Source: a bacterium 1XD42-54
Lineage (GTDB): Bacteria; Bacillota; Clostridia; Lachnospirales; Lachnospiraceae
Length of the DNA stretch: 64,000 nt
Direction: 5' to 3'
NCBI GenBank assembly: GCA_003612585.1
Contig: RAZH01000005.1
Span: 1-64,000, forward strand
The notes beneath the pieces were generated by a model. It was not told the DNA's origin. It was given only the letters and a program-made list of their open reading frames with translations, and did not search any database. A program made the translations under genes and the position numbers. Shown piece after piece: positions 59,756 through 64,000 of this stretch (within the stretch, counting starts at the first letter, position 1; each line of letters opens with the position of its first letter).

Positions 59756-61708
59756 TTAGTCTACATACGGATTATATTCAATGCCGTCCGTCTCCTGATT
59801 TCTTGAATACTGTTTCATGAAATCCCATGCCAGCTTCGCATACTCCGGATACAGTGCATGAACCAGCCCTTCAGTATAATGAACCGCCACCATCGGAACG
59901 CCAGCTTCATTATTTTTGTACCATGTCGTGTTCCGATACTCGTTGTTCAGCAGAACATCCACAGTTCTGTCTGCTTCATATCCAATCAACGGATTTGCTT
60001 CAAAATCGTACGTTACCGTTTCAATCCCATTTGCCTGCATAAAGCGGTTCAGCATCTCCTGGTAATCATCCGAAATCCTGTGCTCTGCCTGATTGAAGGA
60101 CCCTGCAAGGTCAAACTCAGACGTGGTGAACATGATCGGAAGATCAATGGTGTCATACTGCGCCCAGTCCTCTTCTCTCGGCATACATGCGCCCCACGGT
60201 GTACCGTCTGACATCGGCACAGCTGCCGCAAACAAAGAAGCGTCTCCGCCAATGGCACGGATCGCTGCACCTGCTCCTCCTGAATAGCCGGTTACATAAA
60301 CGCGGGAAGGATCAAGTTCCGGATAAGTTTCCAGCATATACGTAACAAGTCTTGGAAGAACTTCCGGAAGAATATCATCCAGCCAGCCGAATGTCGGCTC
60401 CAAGGTAGGAATGGTACCAATGTACTGATGTTCCGGCGCAACCATAGCAATGCGCTCTTTTCCTGCTACATCCAATAAGCCGACCTCATCGACGAACTGA
60501 TACGGATCATCAGAAGTTCCGTGAATTGCCAGAATAAGCGGAATGCTGCCTGCCGGAGCCGTGTGATTCAGCACTTCTTCCGGAAGGAACTCTACCCATG
60601 TCTCAAGATATTCGCCGTCTTCCATCGTCGTGTCTGCGAAGCGGTCTTCCTGATGCCACTCGACATGAATGCCATCCTCTGTCACGCCGTCGATCACAGC
60701 ATTGCGGTCACTCAAGGAATACGGCGCCTGGTCAAAGCTGTAGCCCTGATACGGCGTACCTGCCGTATACAGACCACGATCCGTAACCGGTATACGCATC
60801 GCTTTGATGAATAAATCATAATATGCATCATGGATATATTCAGCAGGAGTTTTCTCCTCCTTTGCCACAACTACCTTCTGAAGCGGCAGCGCCTGGTTGT
60901 AATAGCATGCGGTTTCTTTTGTGATATCTGATGCATCCGTCGCATTTGCGCTCTCATATTTTGCAATCACATCCTCTGATGCATTTGCCAGATACACCGG
61001 TACCTGAGCAGCCACTTCCCGGATCGGCGCCATATCGCCATTCACCAGAAGCATACCTGCAAGGCGGCTCACGAAATCAAAATTACTGGACACATAATTA
61101 TTGAGGAATGTTGCGCCGCCATCAATACCGATCGCATAAATATACCCAAATCCGCCGTAGTATTCTCCATCTGCATACGTTACACGGTTTCCGTCTGCAT
61201 CTGTACCGCTCTGTTTCAAAGCACAGACAGCAGTCTGCATTTTATAATAATTATTCTGATCTACCAGGCCAAATCCCGCCTCAGGGTCAACCGGTGTTAC
61301 CAGAATCACACTGCCGATCGCCTGATCAATGATATCAATCACGCCGAGCTCCTGTAAATATGCCTTCGCGTCATCCTTATTCTCAAAATGCTTGTCCGAG
61401 AATACGAATATATTCGTATTTAATCTTGCTGCAGCACGTCCTCCATGCAGGTTTGCAGAACGATATACATAGGAATTTTCTCCCACATAATCATCCAATA
61501 CCGGATGCGGAATAAAAGAACCGCCCACATTCAGTTCCAGATCTTTTACGCCTTCCGGACTGTTTGCATGAGCTTCCATCAGCGTATCAAAAGTAGCCTC
61601 ATTGTTCTGCCTTCCGGAATAACCCAGGGCAAATGCCTCCGTGCCTGCCAGCAATCCAGAAGCCATCGCTGCAGCCATCACTAACGCCAGTACTCGTTTT
61701 GTCCTCAT
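59756..61708 (-). CDS. secreted alpha/beta hydrolase, esterase/depolymerase type (paralog 1)
   Basis: This 650-residue protein has a signal peptide (TKRVLALVMAAAMASGLLAG) and no anchor. The C-terminal half holds the hydrolase core with GYSGGAGAAIRA as the nucleophile elbow (GxSxG), and IPLILAIHGTSDD as the oxyanion region. The N-terminal half (about 35-330) is a paired domain of unknown fold shared with its neighbour. Such enzymes cut ester links of plant-wall or polyester material. It is the second of two tandem paralogs. Confidence 0.85.
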   Translation of the reverse strand: MRTKRVLALVMAAAMASGLLAGTEAFALGYSGRQNNEATFDTLMEAHANSPEGVKDLELNVGGSFIPHPVLDDYVGENSYVYRSANLHGGRAAARLNTNIFVFSDKHFENKDDAKAYLQELGVIDIIDQAIGSVILVTPVDPEAGFGLVDQNNYYKMQTAVCALKQSGTDADGNRVTYADGEYYGGFGYIYAIGIDGGATFLNNYVSSNFDFVSRLAGMLLVNGDMAPIREVAAQVPVYLANASEDVIAKYESANATDASDITKETACYYNQALPLQKVVVAKEEKTPAEYIHDAYYDLFIKAMRIPVTDRGLYTAGTPYQGYSFDQAPYSLSDRNAVIDGVTEDGIHVEWHQEDRFADTTMEDGEYLETWVEFLPEEVLNHTAPAGSIPLILAIHGTSDDPYQFVDEVGLLDVAGKERIAMVAPEHQYIGTIPTLEPTFGWLDDILPEVLPRLVTYMLETYPELDPSRVYVTGYSGGAGAAIRAIGGDASLFAAAVPMSDGTPWGACMPREEDWAQYDTIDLPIMFTTSEFDLAGSFNQAEHRISDDYQEMLNRFMQANGIETVTYDFEANPLIGYEADRTVDVLLNNEYRNTTWYKNNEAGVPMVAVHYTEGLVHALYPEYAKLAWDFMKQYSRNQETDGIEYNPYVD

Positions 61709-61732
61709 ATTCTTTCCCCTTTCATGTTTAAT

Positions 61733-61768
61733 AATACAGGCGTCAGAAGATCGTTTGACGCCTGTATT
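61733..61768 (-). terminator. intrinsic terminator between the two hydrolase genes
   Basis: AATACAGGCGTCA and TGACGCCTGTATT form a 13-bp perfect stem with a 10-nt loop. A TATTATT end follows on the minus strand and TTTT on the plus strand, so efficiency on the minus strand may be moderate. Confidence 0.75.
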
Positions 61769-61779
61769 TTCTATTCCCG

Positions 61780-63729
61780 CTATTTTACATAAGGATTGTA
61801 AATTACTTCTCCTGTTTCCAGATCACGGCTGAAATGTTTTGCATAATCCCAGCAAATCCGGCCAAATTCCTGATACAGACCGTGTGGCAGATAATCTGTA
61901 ATGTTCAGACCAACCATCGGAACGTCATTCTCGTTGTATTTATACCATGTACGGGACATGTATTCATTGTTCAACAGAGTTTCTGTATACTCATCCCCGC
62001 GGAAACCAGACATCGGATAGTTCACGAAATCATATTCCACAGTATCTATTCCGTTCAGGGTCAGATAATCGTTGATACGATTCTGATAGGAAGTATTAAT
62101 ATGTTCCGGATCGTACGGATCTTCCGGATTCGGAACTGCCGCATGGCCAGAGATTCCGCCATAACCACAGAAATCATACGTTGCAGTCGTAAAGAGAATC
62201 GGCAGATCAAGGTCGTCTGTGTTTACAACTTCATCTTCTGTGTTAAAGATTGCTGCTGCATTCGGGCAAGCTGCTGCAAAGTACTTCGCATTGCCGTTGA
62301 TTGCATGTAAGGTTGCTCCGCCACCCATGGAATAACCCGTAACGTAAACGCGGCTCGGGTCCAGAGACGGATATTTATCTAAGAAATATTCTACTACTGC
62401 CGGCAATACATCAAAGCCAACCGTGAACATAGCGCCATGGATCGGAGCGATCATTGCAAAACGCTCCTCGCCAGCCAGTGTCATAAGTCCCATCTCATCC
62501 AGGAACTGAAGCGGATCATCTCCGCCGCCGTGAAGCGCCAGCCACATCGGAACGGTATGCTCCGGAGCTGTTCCATTCTTCACTTCTTCCGGAACTACTT
62601 CATACCATGTATCAATGTAAGCTCCTACTTCAGCAGGACGTCCAAACAGACCAATCGTTCCTTCTTTAATGGTATAATCCTGGAACGTATCCTGGCCTAC
62701 AAACTCTTCAATAATCAGACCGTCTTCTGTCTCATAGTTGAAGAAAGCGTTACGTTTGCCCAGAGAATACGGCGCGGAATCCCAGTTACGGTCCGTATAA
62801 TCATGTGAATAAGAATGCAGTCCTGCAAGAACTACCGGAACACGCATGTTCTTAATCAGCAGATTATAATAACCATAGTTAATTTCGGATGCCAGATCTA
62901 CCGTTTCGGTGTTCTTTACAAGCACCTTCTGCAGCTCCATATCCTGATTAAAATAAACGTCTACATCCTTGATATAGCCCTGACGGTTCGTGTCATTTGC
63001 TTCCTGATACTTTTTCAGAGCCGTTTCAGACGGATTCACCATGTATACCGGCACAACGCCCGCTACGTCATGAATGCGGTCCATCTTGCCGTCAATGAGA
63101 ATCATACCTGCAACGCGGGTAATATCATCAAAGGTAGGTGCAATGTAATTGTTGATAAATGTTGCTCCATCGCCGATACCAATCACATAACGATACGTTG
63201 TACCGCCGTAGTAAGCACCTTCAGCACAGGTAAAGCTCTCTTCGCCGATTGTCGTCTTACCGCCCAGGTTGCAGGATGCTGCCTGCATCAGGTAATAAGC
63301 GCGGGCATCTGCCTTGGAGAAGCTCTCACCAATCGGATTCACGAGGATAATACTTCCCTTCGCTTCTTCAATGATATCAATCAGGCCAAGTGACTCCAGA
63401 TAACCCTGTGCAGCCTCTTTAGACTCGAACTTTTCGTCCGTATAGACCTGAAGAATCGTATTCTTACGATATCCGGCACTCGTAGCCGACCAGCGGGCAG
63501 AAGAACGGTAGATATAAGTTGTCTCAGCAGGATATTCCTCCAGACATGGGTCTGAAATATACGCCCCACCCAACTCTTCTGCCATTGCAGCAGGACCATT
63601 TACACAAGCCTCTTCAAACGTCTCAAAGCTGGACTCGTTCGAAGAGAACTGCACCTGTGCAAAGGCAGTAGCACTCATCGTGTAAAGCGCCAGTGCAAGA
63701 GTAATACCAAACAGTTTTTTCTTTTTCAT
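61780..63729 (-). CDS. secreted alpha/beta hydrolase, esterase/depolymerase type (paralog 2)
   Basis: From the ATG at 63729 (GGAGG 7 nt upstream) it has 649 residues with a signal peptide (KKKKLFGITLALALYTMSAT). The nucleophile elbow is GYSMGGGATLHA and the oxyanion region MWLALHGGGDDPLQF. The N-terminal half shares blocks with its neighbour, such as YLESLGLIDIIEEAKGSIIL against the other's YLQELGVIDIIDQAIGSVIL. Its product is secreted. A different catalytic elbow (SM-G against SG-G) suggests divergence in substrate. Confidence 0.85.
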   Translation of the reverse strand: MKKKKLFGITLALALYTMSATAFAQVQFSSNESSFETFEEACVNGPAAMAEELGGAYISDPCLEEYPAETTYIYRSSARWSATSAGYRKNTILQVYTDEKFESKEAAQGYLESLGLIDIIEEAKGSIILVNPIGESFSKADARAYYLMQAASCNLGGKTTIGEESFTCAEGAYYGGTTYRYVIGIGDGATFINNYIAPTFDDITRVAGMILIDGKMDRIHDVAGVVPVYMVNPSETALKKYQEANDTNRQGYIKDVDVYFNQDMELQKVLVKNTETVDLASEINYGYYNLLIKNMRVPVVLAGLHSYSHDYTDRNWDSAPYSLGKRNAFFNYETEDGLIIEEFVGQDTFQDYTIKEGTIGLFGRPAEVGAYIDTWYEVVPEEVKNGTAPEHTVPMWLALHGGGDDPLQFLDEMGLMTLAGEERFAMIAPIHGAMFTVGFDVLPAVVEYFLDKYPSLDPSRVYVTGYSMGGGATLHAINGNAKYFAAACPNAAAIFNTEDEVVNTDDLDLPILFTTATYDFCGYGGISGHAAVPNPEDPYDPEHINTSYQNRINDYLTLNGIDTVEYDFVNYPMSGFRGDEYTETLLNNEYMSRTWYKYNENDVPMVGLNITDYLPHGLYQEFGRICWDYAKHFSRDLETGEVIYNPYVK

Positions 63730-64000
63730 ACTTAATCCTCCTTTTGGTTTTTCCCCGTTGCAGAAATGTCTCCTGCAACCGTTCCATATTGATTTTAACA
63801 TCAGGTAATAAAATTAAAATGGGAATTAATCAGTAATTAGTTTTATTTTTTCTTTATTTTCATAATACTAATTTTTTTGTTTGATTTTTTTCTGAAAAAG
63901 TATGTTTTTTTAATATAATGATCATCCACAGTTTTTGCCAGTGTTCCCATAGAAATACATCTAAAAATCTGCTTTTTTGCTTGTGTATTCGATTGTTTTG
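63730..64000. other. upstream region of the second hydrolase, no gene seen
   Basis: AT-rich sequence. A 7-bp hairpin (GTTGCAG ... CTGCAAC) lies in the leader at 63757-63779, about 27 nt before the start. A TAAAAT-type -10 box is visible but no good -35 box, so the promoter is not defined. No gene was found to the window edge. Confidence 0.5.

Overview
The window suggests a Clostridia genome, most likely Lachnospiraceae. The evidence is moderate G+C, Gram-positive style ribosome sites and promoters, a single-chain PurL, an HPr-like protein, a YesMN-type two-component system and a secreted-enzyme/ABC sugar locus. No rRNA, tRNA or CRISPR array was seen.

Region 1 (1 to about 30,791) is most of a Mu-like transposable prophage. 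It is read right to left on the minus strand and is cut by the left edge of the window, inside a tail fibre gene. From its genetic left end (right side here) it carries: a repeat-rich end region; a repressor on the plus strand; a pair of overlapping divergent promoters; a short DUF6906-like gene; an antisense plus-strand small gene with its own terminator; a Ner-like regulator; a DDE transposase (MuA-like); a 41-codon membrane peptide gene; an AAA+ target protein (MuB-like); and GemA. Next comes a compact cassette of small genes between a consensus promoter with a palindromic operator and a terminator. Then follow early/middle genes of unknown role, a two-domain lysin, a Mor/C-like activator, a holin and a Mu-ordered set of head and tail genes. 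These run from the terminase-like pair, portal, gpF, gpI/scaffold and gpT to sheath, tube, frameshifted tail chaperone, tape measure and baseplate. Gene order matches Mu closely, although sequences are Firmicute-type.

Region 2 (30.8 to 43.5 kb) is host. It holds a degenerate REP/IS200-type transposase-like gene beside the proposed phage end, a CapA-like membrane protein overlapping purL, purL, an XPD/DinG-like helicase, an HPr-like protein without the catalytic histidine, and a radical SAM gene with a DUF4130-type partner. The radical SAM gene has two abutting LexA/DinR-type boxes at its promoter.

Region 3 (43.6 to 59.0 kb) is a long minus-strand carbohydrate locus. It encodes an ABC importer, a GH5-like glycosidase, two zinc alcohol dehydrogenases, a cyclase-family enzyme, an FGGY kinase, a 2-hydroxyacid dehydrogenase, a DapA-family lyase, an RpiB-type isomerase and a split transketolase, followed by a YesM/YesN two-component system. 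It looks like uptake of an oligosaccharide or glycoside whose sugar or polyol is oxidised, phosphorylated, isomerised and fed to the pentose phosphate pool. The substrate is not identifiable by reading.

Region 4 (59.3 to 64 kb) holds a DUF1858 redox-disulfide protein and two tandem paralogous secreted alpha/beta hydrolases of the esterase/depolymerase type.

All product names come from reading motifs, domain order and synteny. No database search was run.
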